Assembly (NCBI GenBank): GCA_020060215.1
Contig: JAGVAP010000142.1
Location: 62,001-126,000 of the forward strand
DNA: 64,000 nucleotides
Direction of reading: 5' to 3'
Origin: Deltaproteobacteria bacterium
GTDB lineage: Bacteria; Desulfobacterota; DSM-4660; Desulfatiglandales; HGW-15
This document shows, one piece after another, positions 33,509 to 43,373 of the stretch. Position 1 is the stretch's first letter, and each line of letters begins with the position of its first letter. A model generated the notes under the pieces. The model did no database searches and was not told the DNA's origin. It worked only from the letters and a program-made list of their open reading frames with translations. A program made the translations under genes and the position numbers.

Positions 33509-35029
33509 TTAACGTGGCTGCCCATGAGCGAAGAACCGCCTGAATTTAGGTGCAATGCCGCCTTTGAGGATGATCATAAGCGACCTTTTGGAGAGAAACG
33601 CCATGAGAGCAGCCAGTGAGAGCCATATTCGGGGAGATTTGTACCACCCGCGCTTCATGGAAAGTGCCGTGCCACCGACCATGAAGGGACCGAACAAAGT
33701 TTTCAAGATGATTTTCGGTCTGAGCATGAATCGCACATTCGCCAGGAAAACCTGATAGACCAACTCTGAGCCAGTTATGCCTACAGGTGTATACGGCAAT
33801 CTATCTGACGATAGATAATGTTGATTACTGCAGTTGGACCAATTTTCGCTAATATTGAGCCGTCCTTCCGCTTTCGCCATTTCATAAAAAGCTGTTCCTG
33901 GGTAGGGTATCGCTATATTGAAGCGAGCACCGTCCAATGGAACGGCCCGCGCGAACCGCGAGGTCATCCTTCTGTCTTGGCCATTTTCAGAAGGAAGCCC
34001 CATGATGATGGAGGCGTCAGCACCAATTCCGGCCTTATGGGTCAGTTCGATCGCCCTTGCATTGTCATTCACGGTTTCCCCCTTGTTCAGGATGGACATC
34101 ACTTTCTGGGAACCGGTTTCCACTCCAAAAGCGATCGAAACTATGTTCGCCTCTTTCATCTTCAGGAGAAGATCCCATGTAATCTCTTTTCCCCTTGACT
34201 CGACTACGAAACACGCCTTTTTGTTGTAACCTGAGGTGATGATCTCGTCGAGAAGAGCGAATGTCCTCTTCTTGTTGATGGTGAAAGTATCGTCGCAAAA
34301 GAATATCCTCTTCTGATGGTACTTATCCACCAGTAATCTGATCTTGGTCATAACCCGATGGGGAGGCAGAAATCGATATCGCTGTCCAGAAATCAACCTC
34401 TGGGAGCAAAAGATGCAGGCAAAGGGGCATCCGCGCGAGCTGATGATGGTACCGAAGTCGCGGTATCCCTCAAGGTTGTCTTGGAACAGGTCATAGGGGA
34501 AAGGAGGAATCTCCTCCAGGCTTTCGAGGAGGGGTCTTGCGGGATTGTGGACCAGGTTACCATTTTCCTTGTACGAGATCCCCAAAATCCCACTGAAGGT
34601 TCCACCTGTGCTCAAAGCGCTGTAGATTTCACTTAGAGTCTGCTCCCCTTCGCCTCTTACCACAATGTCTGCCGCGGTGCTCTTCAGACACTCCTCTGGA
34701 ACTGCCGTCGGATGTATCCCGCCGAGGATGACGGTGGATTCTGAATCGAGCTTCTTAACCATCCGAGTGAGTTCATAAGCCCTTTTGGCAGTACTGGTGA
34801 GGCATGAGATGCCCACAATTCTGGGGCCCTGGATGCTGTCCATGTGCTCTCTGAGCTTTCGCTCCGAAAGCCATTCTATCTGCTCGTCATGGATTCTCAC
34901 CTGATCTTGATTCTTTTCCCTCACATAAGCAGCGAGGTACCCTATTGCCGTAGGAAATGCAGCATAAATGAACGGTTTGAATCTCACCGGTTGTGTGTCG
35001 GGATGCACAGCGGGATTGATAAACAGCAC
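33509..35029 (-). CDS. B12-binding radical SAM protein (copy 2)
   Basis: A 506-residue enzyme with an N-terminal cobalamin-binding-like domain (MLFINPAVHPDTQPV, IVGISCLTSTAKRAYELTR, VILGGIHPTAVPEECLKS, VVRGEGEQTL) and a radical SAM core (SSRGCPFACIFCSQ, Cys201/205/208; FGVETGSQKVMSILNKGET; IMGLPSENGQD). The C-terminus, about 90 residues, is basic and amphipathic (YKSPRIWLSLAALMAFLSKRS), suggesting membrane association and a lipid-linked substrate. Transcribed with its neighbours on the minus strand. Confidence 0.9.
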   Translation of the reverse strand: MLFINPAVHPDTQPVRFKPFIYAAFPTAIGYLAAYVREKNQDQVRIHDEQIEWLSERKLREHMDSIQGPRIVGISCLTSTAKRAYELTRMVKKLDSESTVILGGIHPTAVPEECLKSTAADIVVRGEGEQTLSEIYSALSTGGTFSGILGISYKENGNLVHNPARPLLESLEEIPPFPYDLFQDNLEGYRDFGTIISSRGCPFACIFCSQRLISGQRYRFLPPHRVMTKIRLLVDKYHQKRIFFCDDTFTINKKRTFALLDEIITSGYNKKACFVVESRGKEITWDLLLKMKEANIVSIAFGVETGSQKVMSILNKGETVNDNARAIELTHKAGIGADASIIMGLPSENGQDRRMTSRFARAVPLDGARFNIAIPYPGTAFYEMAKAEGRLNISENWSNCSNQHYLSSDRLPYTPVGITGSELVYQVFLANVRFMLRPKIILKTLFGPFMVGGTALSMKRGWYKSPRIWLSLAALMAFLSKRSLMIILKGGIAPKFRRFFAHGQPR

Positions 35030-35079
35030 TTTTCAAACCTCCCAAACGATCATTGCCAATTCTGATCTCAGATCCACTG

Positions 35080-35799
35080 CTACTTCTTTGTCGCAAGGCA
35101 GAGCACGCTCAAGCCTGCAAAACGATTAAAACGGAAAAAAGCGCTTTCCAGCCTATGTGCCTGAATGAGGGCTCGATTCGTAAGCTTACCATGCGATTTC
35201 AGATCGCTACTCACTGCTTCACTCTTTGTCGCCTTCATCCTCAGTCTACTTATCAGTCTCATACACGCCACCGTCGGCAGGATAAAGAGAAAGAAGAAGC
35301 GCGTCCTGAGAATCGTCAACCCTCCCGCACGAATGCATGCTTCCAAGCTGGATGCTGTGTATCTCCGATAGTGGCCTAGAAAAACATCGTGTGTTGAGAA
35401 CAGGGACTGGTAAGCCGGCGCTGAAATCACAAATTGCGTTCCAGGGGAAACCTTGCCTGCATACTCCCTAACGAAGGATATGTCGTCCCTTACGTGTTCG
35501 AGGACGTCCAGGAGCAGTACCAGTTCCGCATCAGAGCGGTCGATAGCCTTGGTACGCAATATCCTTTTGCCTAGGAAGAATTCCTCACTTTCCTCAATGT
35601 ACCCGGTGTCCACGCAACAAGCTTCCGTTGCCGCGGTGGTTTCCAACAATAACTTCGATAAGATGCCTGAGCCGGCCCCGACGTCGAGTATGCTCCTAAA
35701 TTCAATCCTGTTGAGCAGAACGCGAATGGCCCGGGCCTTCGATACATAGTACCAATGGTCATTGAAGTCTTTCTGATTTTGCAGTTCCCGCAGATCCAT
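35080..35799 (-). CDS. Class I SAM-dependent methyltransferase
   Basis: A 239-residue methyltransferase: SAM-binding motif SILDVGAGSGILSKLLLE, acidic post-I region, and LLLDVLEHVRDD. The C-terminal third contains a hydrophobic stretch (TRFFFLFILPTVACMRLI) suggesting it sits on the membrane. It overlaps the upstream GT2 gene by about 40 bases, implying coupling. ATG 35799 is preferred; a start at 35811 is possible. Substrate unknown, probably a lipid-linked sugar. Confidence 0.83.
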   Translation of the reverse strand: MDLRELQNQKDFNDHWYYVSKARAIRVLLNRIEFRSILDVGAGSGILSKLLLETTAATEACCVDTGYIEESEEFFLGKRILRTKAIDRSDAELVLLLDVLEHVRDDISFVREYAGKVSPGTQFVISAPAYQSLFSTHDVFLGHYRRYTASSLEACIRAGGLTILRTRFFFLFILPTVACMRLISRLRMKATKSEAVSSDLKSHGKLTNRALIQAHRLESAFFRFNRFAGLSVLCLATKK

Positions 35800-36769
35800 C
35801 CTCACCACCATGAAGATTCGAAATACCCCATACATCCCTGACCAAATAGAGGGGTCTCCGCTTCACCTCGTTAAAAATCCGTCCGATGTATTCGCCCATA
35901 AACCCTAATCCCATGAGGATAATTCCGCCAAGGAAGAGAGTAACAACCATCAAGGAAGCGTAACCGGGGGCCTCGATGCCGATAACGAGCACGCGGACGA
36001 TCACAAAGATGGCATATCCAAAGGACATCATGGAGATAAGCAGCCCCAGATAGGTCCAAATACGAATAGGCACAGACGAGAACGAGGTCAATCCGTCCAA
36101 TGCGAAATTCCAAAGCTTCCAATAATTCCATTTGGTCCTGCCGCCGAAGCGGCATTGACGATCGTACAAAACCGAGCATTGCCTGAAACCCACCCATGAG
36201 AAAATCCCCTTCATGAACCGGGCGTTCTCGGGTAATTCGCGCAATGCGTCCACGACACGACGGTCAAGCAACCGAAAATCCCCGGTATTTTTAGGTATGG
36301 GAATCTCTGAAATCGCATTGATCGACCGATAGAAGGAGGCGGCGGTCATTCTCTTCAGAATGCTCTCCCCAGCTCTTTCGTTTCGCGTCGCGTATACAAC
36401 GTCAAAGCCCTCTTGCCACTTCTCCAGCATTTTTTCAATAAGGGATGGAGGATCTTGGAGGTCCGCATCAATAGGGATCACGGCATCCCCTGAAGAGAAG
36501 TCGATTCCAGCGGTCAAGGCCTTATCCTTCCCGAAATTCCGGCTCAAGTTGATCACCTTGATTCGAGGGTTTTTCCTATGGTGTTCTACGAGCCTTTCAA
36601 GTGTCGCATCCGTGCTTCCGTCGTTGACACAAATGACTTCGTATGCTTCGGTTATTTTCCGGAGAACAGCGGTAATCTGTGCCAGGCAGGGGTCGACATT
36701 CTCCACCTCATTGTATATAGGCAGGACGACCGACACACTAAAACCTTTCCTTTCGATCCGCGCCGCCAT
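35759..36769 (-). CDS. GT2 polyprenyl-phosphate glycosyltransferase (GtrB/DPM1-like)
   Basis: A 336-residue family-2 glycosyltransferase. Catalytic motifs: VVLPIYNEVENVD, VNDGSTDATLE and the metal-binding region PIDADLQDPPSLIEKM. FGGRTKWNYWKL precedes two C-terminal membrane helices (LGLLISMMSFGYAIFVIVR, LMVVTLFLGGIILMGLGFMGEY). Such proteins charge undecaprenyl phosphate with a sugar on the cytoplasmic side, for use after flipping by large membrane glycosyltransferases. Its gene overlaps that of the 1064-residue YfhO-like protein by 32 bases, a fitting acceptor enzyme. Confidence 0.92.
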   Translation of the reverse strand: MAARIERKGFSVSVVLPIYNEVENVDPCLAQITAVLRKITEAYEVICVNDGSTDATLERLVEHHRKNPRIKVINLSRNFGKDKALTAGIDFSSGDAVIPIDADLQDPPSLIEKMLEKWQEGFDVVYATRNERAGESILKRMTAASFYRSINAISEIPIPKNTGDFRLLDRRVVDALRELPENARFMKGIFSWVGFRQCSVLYDRQCRFGGRTKWNYWKLWNFALDGLTSFSSVPIRIWTYLGLLISMMSFGYAIFVIVRVLVIGIEAPGYASLMVVTLFLGGIILMGLGFMGEYIGRIFNEVKRRPLYLVRDVWGISNLHGGEDGSAGTAKSERLQ

Positions 36770-39700
36770 GTACCCCCCTTCGCTTACATTCTAATCCGCG
36801 TCTCTTCTCACGGAAATGGCCCAGGAACAAAATCGATACGTAGAGTGCAAGAGCAGAAATGGAGACCCAGAACAACAGATTGAAGTATCTGGGACTATAG
36901 CTCACCTCAATTCGGCTTTCGCCTTCTTCTATCTTTGTACACCTAAAAAGACCGAACGCCTTATCAACGGGTGCACGGTCACCGTTTACCTTCGCCGACC
37001 AACCACGGTTCCAGCTCTCAAATTCAATCACGAATCCCTGTCGATTCGCTCTGACCACATATTCGCGATTGGGACCCCCTCTGGACTCACTCAAAAGTTC
37101 AAAGCCGCTCACGTCGCTCGGGAAAAGGAGGAGGTGGAAGGCTTCCTTCAGTTTAACGACCGATTTTGCATTGAGATTCCCAAGGACTCTCTCGGCATCC
37201 TGAGCATGTCGGATCGGGAGAAACGCTAGTCGCGATTTGCAGGCATCCCTCTTGATTTCGTATAGGTTTAGTCGCAAGCCAGCATACTTGTCAAGCAGCT
37301 TATATTTCAGAGGGTAATCGGGAAACCCCTCCAGAAAGGCGCCGAATTCCGGCCCCACAACCAGATACTTCACCTGCATCAGATCCCAGAGGAACTCCAG
37401 TCTATCTTGGCGCAGTCTCCTAAAATGATTTCGGGGCGAAAAGAGAAAGAAGTCTTCATAGTTTATATCTCGGTGATCGAGGCCTAGACCCTCGTGAACA
37501 TGACGGGTAAATAGAAAATAGGGGAGCACATCCGTGAATTCGCCTTTCGTCCGAGGGTCGGGCATGAGGACGACTCCACTGTAGAAGTCCTGCAGTGTCC
37601 TTGAAATGCTCGAATCGTAAATGACCGCCTCGCTCAATTTTTCCGATTGCAGGGTACCGGACAGGTATAGATAGGAATTTTCCGGTGTAAACATCCGATA
37701 GAAACCATGGTTGTTTCGGCTCAGCCCAATGAGCCGTTGTCGCAGGGCAGCGACTTCCCGCCTGCCGTCCAGAATCCATCTCTCCATTCCGGTCTTCGCA
37801 AGCTGTGATCTATTCGGGTAAATGAAACGGTGGGAGGTTCCCTGATACAGCTTGTGATGGGAATCGACTGTAATGAGACCTATCAAGAACACCAAAAAGC
37901 CGTATCTCACGACGTTTGGTGTCAGATGCAAGTAGCTGAAGAAGTTTGAGGTGCTGAATGCCTTGACCAACACCTCTGCATGCTTGATGAGATTTCTGGT
38001 CCCCAGCATGAAAAGAACGGCGAAAAACATACTGAATATGGAGCCATCTCTGGTGGCATACCATACAATGCCGGAGAAACGGATAATCGGGATGGTAAGG
38101 TGCGAACGGATCAAGTAAAGAACCACAAGGGAGATAACCATGACCCTGGCAATAGGGCTCTTTCGGTGCTCTTCAACGGCAAAAAGGATACTCAGACAAA
38201 AGATGAACTGGAAGGCAGGGCCGAGTTCCAAGAAAAGGTCGTAATCGTATCCATTCACATCCCCAATAATGTTTTCGGGTGAATAGAAATAATGGGAGAG
38301 AAGGGAAATATGCACAAAAAGCAAAACCAGATCGGTCAACCGTATGCGATAGAATGGGGACCGTATTCCCAGGGCAAGGTGGAACATAAGAAATGCGAGA
38401 AACGCACATGCAAAGGTCCAAGATTCAAGAATTGTACTGTAATCTGAAAGAATCGGAAGGCTCACCGGGTTGAGTGTGATGCTGTCAAAAAGGACAGTAT
38501 CACCTTTATTTGAGCTGAGATTCACGAGCGTAATGAATGCGGTTCTTGCCTTGGCTCGGAACTGAACTTCGCATTTCCCCCAATCGCCTCCGGAAAGGAC
38601 TCCAGAGTAGTATAGGTCGGTACCGTCTACCGAGCTACCTACCTTAACCTGACTGTTCGGGGAGGTCGCATTTCTGAAAAAGCAGGAGAAGCGATATTTT
38701 TTGCCGACCTGGAGAGGTGAGGAAAACGAGATATATCCGGAAGAGTTCTCGCTTGTTGTTACCTTCAGGCAGTTTCCAAATCTCCCGCCCGGAACGATCT
38801 CTGCAACAGCTGATTGCACATGGGCGGACTGGATATCATCTGCCTGCTCCAACTCACCTCGAGGCAGGACGTTTTCTCTAAACAACCCAGTTCCGGTTCC
38901 TCTGACTACGATATAGAGGGAGATGGTCACGATGATAAACAGCGAAAGGGAGATCCGTATTCTGGAAGACGCAAGGAAAGGATATTTTGAGGCGAGTGTG
39001 CGCAGTGCAGCATAGGCCAGAGCGAGCACCATCCCTACCATTACATAGGAGGAGGAAAGAAATGAAGTCAGGAGCTGTTTCCACACCAAGGGTAAAAAAG
39101 GACTGATGAGAAGACCCTCCTTGAGGCGATTCGAATCAAAGATGATGAGTGTAACAAAATAGTACTGATAGGCCACCGCACCGAGAGGTAATACTAGGAG
39201 AAGACTGAAAGATCTTAGATGTCGCAGCAGATGTCGATTGCGGAGTGATCCGGGATGAAATACGACTACGGATGTCCAAAAGACCACAGCCAGCATGAAG
39301 ATATGCATGTGGACATAGGTGACATTGCCACCGAGGAGCCAGAAGATATAAAGGATGCTGAATGCGGCAATATGCTTCAGGTCGTATTTTTCCTGCCAAA
39401 CCTGATAGACCAGCAGGATGGCAAGGATCGGGTAGAGGGGAAAGAGATTGCCCACCGTTTCGGCGACGATGATACGTATGACGAAATTGACAGAGAAATA
39501 GACGAGAGCGCCGGCCAGGGCGGTGAGAAAATCGACCCTGATGAATTGGCATGCATAGGTGAATCCCGCAAGCAGAATCACAGTGCTGATCAATTTCGTA
39601 AAAAGATACGTGAAATCGTTAAAGCCGAACACCATGTAAAATAAGGTGTTCTGGTTGATGGGATAATGGCCGAAATACATCGCCGGGTGGCCGCTGCCCA

Positions 39701-39932
39701 CGTACTCATTCCAAACCGGTAGTTCACCCCCTTTCAATGTCTCTATGAAATTGATCATGAATGATTTGTAGAGTTCGTACTCTGCAATGGGATACTGATA
39801 GTCTCCCGAGAGAAGGGGGAAAAAGAGGATGGTTGAAATAGCAACCGGAAAGAGATAGCGAACGTACTGGAGAGACGGTTCTTCTCCGAGAATCCGTTGC
39901 TTCAATGCATGCAGAGGAGGGGGAAAGCTCAT
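36738..39932 (-). CDS. Large YfhO-like membrane protein with an embedded carbohydrate-binding-like module
   Basis: A 1064-residue protein with many membrane helices and YfhO-family features: an early periplasmic loop with PVWNEYVGSGHPAMYFGHYP, and a C-terminal beta-rich domain (GFVIEFESWNRGWSAKVNGD). YfhO-type proteins are thought to be lipid-phosphate-sugar-dependent glycosyltransferases. Unusually, residues of about 350-490 insert a soluble beta module (VGKKYRFSCFFRNATSPNSQ, DLYYSGVLSGGDWGKCEV, AFITLVNLSSNKGDTVLF) that resembles a CBM4/9 sugar-binding domain and recurs in the 734-residue protein of the same locus. Gene coordinates overlap those of neighbours on both sides. Confidence 0.82.
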   Translation of the reverse strand: MSFPPPLHALKQRILGEEPSLQYVRYLFPVAISTILFFPLLSGDYQYPIAEYELYKSFMINFIETLKGGELPVWNEYVGSGHPAMYFGHYPINQNTLFYMVFGFNDFTYLFTKLISTVILLAGFTYACQFIRVDFLTALAGALVYFSVNFVIRIIVAETVGNLFPLYPILAILLVYQVWQEKYDLKHIAAFSILYIFWLLGGNVTYVHMHIFMLAVVFWTSVVVFHPGSLRNRHLLRHLRSFSLLLVLPLGAVAYQYYFVTLIIFDSNRLKEGLLISPFLPLVWKQLLTSFLSSSYVMVGMVLALAYAALRTLASKYPFLASSRIRISLSLFIIVTISLYIVVRGTGTGLFRENVLPRGELEQADDIQSAHVQSAVAEIVPGGRFGNCLKVTTSENSSGYISFSSPLQVGKKYRFSCFFRNATSPNSQVKVGSSVDGTDLYYSGVLSGGDWGKCEVQFRAKARTAFITLVNLSSNKGDTVLFDSITLNPVSLPILSDYSTILESWTFACAFLAFLMFHLALGIRSPFYRIRLTDLVLLFVHISLLSHYFYSPENIIGDVNGYDYDLFLELGPAFQFIFCLSILFAVEEHRKSPIARVMVISLVVLYLIRSHLTIPIIRFSGIVWYATRDGSIFSMFFAVLFMLGTRNLIKHAEVLVKAFSTSNFFSYLHLTPNVVRYGFLVFLIGLITVDSHHKLYQGTSHRFIYPNRSQLAKTGMERWILDGRREVAALRQRLIGLSRNNHGFYRMFTPENSYLYLSGTLQSEKLSEAVIYDSSISRTLQDFYSGVVLMPDPRTKGEFTDVLPYFLFTRHVHEGLGLDHRDINYEDFFLFSPRNHFRRLRQDRLEFLWDLMQVKYLVVGPEFGAFLEGFPDYPLKYKLLDKYAGLRLNLYEIKRDACKSRLAFLPIRHAQDAERVLGNLNAKSVVKLKEAFHLLLFPSDVSGFELLSESRGGPNREYVVRANRQGFVIEFESWNRGWSAKVNGDRAPVDKAFGLFRCTKIEEGESRIEVSYSPRYFNLLFWVSISALALYVSILFLGHFREKRRGLECKRRGVHGGADRKERF

Positions 39933-40954
39933 TCCGAACGGAACATCCTTCTGTATAGTTGGTAGTAATTCCAGATGACGTCCGACTTTAGCGAATAAAG
40001 ATCGTCAATATCGAGAAACGAACTGATACACCCCCCGCACCCTGCCGAGGGCATATGGATGAAGGCGTGTCTGAATCCAGTGATGTTTCCATTGAGCCAC
40101 CGCATGTCCCTGACAAGAAGGTTACAAGGCGCCACTCTGCCGTCAGGGGAAATCGTACAGAACAGGGAACCGGCGGTACTGCACTTTCTGGTGGTTCCCT
40201 TTTGGATCAGCTGCATCACATCACGGTAGTATCTACTAGAGAGCATCACATGAGGATCCTTTTGTCTCTTCAAAGTAAGAATGCGATCGAGCGCAGTCAG
40301 CATGGCCTGTTCTTCATACTTCGCACTCTCATACCCTTCGCGGTTCCCGGCATGCGAATGCTCCGCGTAAAACACGGGCTGAATGAGCACCTTGGCGTCC
40401 ACGGACTTGGCGGTCTTCAGGACTTCATCCAGGATAGCGCAATTGTTCTTTGTGAGCACACAGACAAAGTAGAAGGGAATGTTCCTGCTTCGTATAGCCT
40501 CTGCCGCCTGCATCACCTTCCTGAAGTTCCCCCGCCCCCTTTGTTTGTCATGAACCTCTTCTGGGCCGTCCAGAGTCATGTTGATGCTGTTGATTTCGGC
40601 TAAGGCATCCAAGCGCTGAGGGAGGAGCGAGCCGTTGGTGGCGAGAGAGACGAACATTCCCTTTTTGCGAGCATGATGAACCACATGTGGGAGGTCCTTT
40701 CTGAGCAGAGGCTCACCCCCTGTCAGGGAGAGACGGGCGGTGCCGAGCTCGGCGAACTGATCGAGCATCCGGTGCACCTCTTCAGTAGACATCTCACTCC
40801 TGGTGTCCTCATGGATGCCACAGTATATACAGCGCTGATTGCAGCGAAATGTGATGTTAAACTGGATCGCATGCGGATACTTGACGTTGAAAAGCCTCGC
40901 CCAGAGGAAGCGAAACAGCCCGACCGGTATTTTCTTGGAAAGGGAACCACCCAT
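39929..40954 (-). CDS. Radical SAM/SPASM protein (copy 2)
   Basis: A 341-residue enzyme with FRCNQRCIYCG (Cys38, Cys42, Cys45), LSLTGGEPLLRKDLP and MTLDGPEEVHDKQRGRG. SPASM-like cysteines follow (CSTAGSLFC, VAPCNLLVRD, GCGGCIS). It shares the DGPEE...KxRGRG segment with the 32287-33444 enzyme, so the two are paralogues. ATG 40954 comes one base after the upstream aminotransferase stop; an upstream TTG lacks a ribosome binding site. Its substrate may be the aminosugar made by that neighbour. Confidence 0.88.
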   Translation of the reverse strand: MGGSLSKKIPVGLFRFLWARLFNVKYPHAIQFNITFRCNQRCIYCGIHEDTRSEMSTEEVHRMLDQFAELGTARLSLTGGEPLLRKDLPHVVHHARKKGMFVSLATNGSLLPQRLDALAEINSINMTLDGPEEVHDKQRGRGNFRKVMQAAEAIRSRNIPFYFVCVLTKNNCAILDEVLKTAKSVDAKVLIQPVFYAEHSHAGNREGYESAKYEEQAMLTALDRILTLKRQKDPHVMLSSRYYRDVMQLIQKGTTRKCSTAGSLFCTISPDGRVAPCNLLVRDMRWLNGNITGFRHAFIHMPSAGCGGCISSFLDIDDLYSLKSDVIWNYYQLYRRMFRSE

Positions 40955-40955
40955 C

Positions 40956-42281
40956 CTAGCGTCGATCTCCTGTTCGGGCAAAGAATGATTTGATCACGGA
41001 GGCGGTGTATCGAATGTTTGCCTCGCTGACATCATCGCTGACCTCCAAAAGGAGAGCCTTTTTCTTGAGCCTTTGTGCGTTCGGCGTATCCCTGTGGTAC
41101 GGCTCGAACCCGGGTTCATTGCTGCAGAGGACCAGAAATGTGGAACCCGAATCGATTCCGTGATCGAGAAGGTACTTCTTCAATTCGGCCGTGTCCTCGC
41201 ACAGCAGCGGGAATCGCCAGTAGACATTCCGGCTTTCCGGAAGCCTTGCCGGAGTTCGGACCTGCGGAACATCCTTCAGCAACTCCCTTAGGAGTTCGCC
41301 GTTTTCTACCCTCCTTTGTGTGGCCGCTTCAGCTCTCTGGAAAGAATAGAGACCCAGCCGGGCCTGGACGTCCGTGTAGTTGAAAAGGTACTCCTTCGGG
41401 AACTGGGGTAGAAGCTTGTTTTCGATACCTCCGAGTAGCACCTTGATATTGCCTGAGTAGAGGCGGTAAGTGATCCTGGGATCCAGCTTCTCGAGGAATA
41501 GGACAATAAAATAGGTGAAGTAGGAGAACGCCCACTTGGAGAAGAGAATCGTGTAAACGAGATTTTTCATGGAATGCTTGAAAAGGAGGTTACCCTTCGG
41601 GGGAAGCAACTCGCTGTCTTTCACCTGCTCCAGCTTTCGTGCCATATCGCCGTTTGAGATAATCGTCATTCCTCCAAACAGGGATGAGCAGACCTTGAAA
41701 TTCGTCAGGCTGAAAATGCCTGCCCCCCCGAAGGTCCCGATCGGTTTCCCCGCAAACTGACCGTCGAGACACTGAGAACAATCTTCGACCAGCAAGAGGT
41801 TATGCTTCTCGGCAATGCTCATAATCTTCTTCATGTCGGGAACGACACCGAATATATAGGTGATGAAAAGGACCTTCGAACGCGGGGTGATGCACCTCTC
41901 CAAGTCGGCAGGGTCAAAGTTCAGGGTGTCCATTTCGATATCCACGAAGACGGGCTTCAGCCCGGCCGTGTGGATACTGTTGACCATGTCAGCGATGGTG
42001 AGAGGGGTCATCAGGACTTCATCCCCCTGTTCAAGGCCGAGGGACTTCAGGACGAAATACACGGCTGTGCGGGCATGGGGGAAGATAATGGCCTTTCGCA
42101 CGCCGAATCTCGTCATGAATGCTTCTTCCAGTTCCCTCGTCTTGGTCCCCCGGGTAAGATCCCCAAAGAGGATCCTCGCCAGTGTAAGAGCCATCTCCCC
42201 AAACCGGTTTGCCAGATAAAGCTTGTGTATCTTGTCGGGCTTGAGCCACGCCTTCCCGCCTTTTGCAAGTGAATGACTCAT
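40956..42281 (-). CDS. DegT/DnrJ/EryC1/StrS family PLP-dependent aminotransferase
   Basis: A 441-residue aminotransferase of the sugar-aminating type. Cofactor region: FPHARTAVYFVLKSLGL, Asp167 in LLVEDCSQCLDG for the pyridine nitrogen, and Lys196 in FSLTNFKVCSS for the Schiff base. It converts a nucleotide-linked keto-sugar to an amino-sugar. With the 4,6-dehydratases in the window and the formyltransferase directly upstream it suggests an N-formyl deoxyaminosugar. At 441 residues it is longer than the usual 370-400, with a helical insertion (FSYFTYFIVLFLEKLDPR) that is hydrophobic and may touch the membrane. Confidence 0.9.
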   Translation of the reverse strand: MSHSLAKGGKAWLKPDKIHKLYLANRFGEMALTLARILFGDLTRGTKTRELEEAFMTRFGVRKAIIFPHARTAVYFVLKSLGLEQGDEVLMTPLTIADMVNSIHTAGLKPVFVDIEMDTLNFDPADLERCITPRSKVLFITYIFGVVPDMKKIMSIAEKHNLLLVEDCSQCLDGQFAGKPIGTFGGAGIFSLTNFKVCSSLFGGMTIISNGDMARKLEQVKDSELLPPKGNLLFKHSMKNLVYTILFSKWAFSYFTYFIVLFLEKLDPRITYRLYSGNIKVLLGGIENKLLPQFPKEYLFNYTDVQARLGLYSFQRAEAATQRRVENGELLRELLKDVPQVRTPARLPESRNVYWRFPLLCEDTAELKKYLLDHGIDSGSTFLVLCSNEPGFEPYHRDTPNAQRLKKKALLLEVSDDVSEANIRYTASVIKSFFARTGDRR

Positions 42282-42308
42282 TCAGACCACCTCATATCCT
42301 GAATAAAG

Positions 42309-43229
42309 CTATTCTTCCGGCCATTTTTTCCACTCCCATCCCGTATGCTCGTCAAGGTATTCCGCACTGCGGAGAACCTCAGAACGAGTAATGGTCCTGT
42401 CGGACCAGGAAAAATATCCATGCCCCCTTCTCTTCATTTCCTTCAAAGAGGCTCTTTTCGGAAGTTTATGGTACTTCCCGCGAAGCTGCGGCCTTGAAAG
42501 CACCCTCTCCCCTCTGGAGAACCTGCGAGCCAGATAGCTCGCGAGGGCGGCACCCAGAATCCTGTTCTTGGCGTGCAATGAAAAAACGGAATCCCGTGCA
42601 CAGATCCGATACCTCCCACCCGCTATAATTGGACCTGCGTCGATCTCCTCAGAATCGATGTAGTGCAAGGTCACGCCCTGAAAGGGGGCACCATCGATCA
42701 GGGGCCATAGACAAGAGCCCATGCCCTGGTAATCCGGCAACAGTCCCGGATGGATGTTTACGATTCCCCTGAGCGGAAGTCCGATCAAGGGGAACTTTAT
42801 CCGCTGTGGCATATGGTTAAAAATCACGTCAGGGGAATATCGGCGCATGATGGAGAGGGGTGCCTCGCCGTTCACCTGCTCGTATCTGAACACCTTGATG
42901 GGATGGTGCTCCTTCAAGACCTCCACTTTCGCAGGAACCCTTTTTCCTGCAAACATCAGCCAACGGGATACACCCGCGTTCAAAAACGAGTTGAAGAGCA
43001 CGAAAGCAGGGCCCGAATTCCGCAATACCTTTAGAACGAGAGAAAGCTTCTTTCTGGTAATGAGCATATCCGTCTGGACGCCCACAAGACACTCACGGAA
43101 ATCCGTCTGATTTAAAAAACCAGAGAGTGCCAGGAGGTCCAGCGGGGTTTCGCTCCCTACCAGAAAGACCATTTTCAACGGACGATTGCCTTCCAGGGGG
43201 CGGGAGAGATCTGTACCTGCTATTTTCAT
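42309..43229 (-). CDS. Formyltransferase-fold protein (sugar N-formyltransferase candidate)
   Basis: A 306-residue protein with the formyltransferase catalytic triad Asn158, His160 (VNIHPGLLPDYQGMGSCLWP) and Asp197 (SEEIDAGPII). The domain starts after about 20 residues (LKMVFLVGSETPLDLLAL). These enzymes use 10-formyltetrahydrofolate; sugar N-formyltransferases make Qui4NFo-like residues in O-antigens. The aminotransferase immediately downstream in the same transcript supports a sugar role. The C-terminal part is short and lacks the tRNA-binding domain of Fmt. Its promoter may be the one at 43374-43403. Confidence 0.86.
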   Translation of the reverse strand: MKIAGTDLSRPLEGNRPLKMVFLVGSETPLDLLALSGFLNQTDFRECLVGVQTDMLITRKKLSLVLKVLRNSGPAFVLFNSFLNAGVSRWLMFAGKRVPAKVEVLKEHHPIKVFRYEQVNGEAPLSIMRRYSPDVIFNHMPQRIKFPLIGLPLRGIVNIHPGLLPDYQGMGSCLWPLIDGAPFQGVTLHYIDSEEIDAGPIIAGGRYRICARDSVFSLHAKNRILGAALASYLARRFSRGERVLSRPQLRGKYHKLPKRASLKEMKRRGHGYFSWSDRTITRSEVLRSAEYLDEHTGWEWKKWPEE

Positions 43230-43373
43230 TCCTGGAGTGAACCCATCACTGATTGGGGACTCCTTCTCCGGTTCCTGGCGGGGCTCCGGAAACCCCGAAG
43301 GAGAGTGTATGAAAAGGAATTGATCGATCGATACTCGTTCACAGGGAAACCGCTCCCGTTAAAAAGGGAGCCA

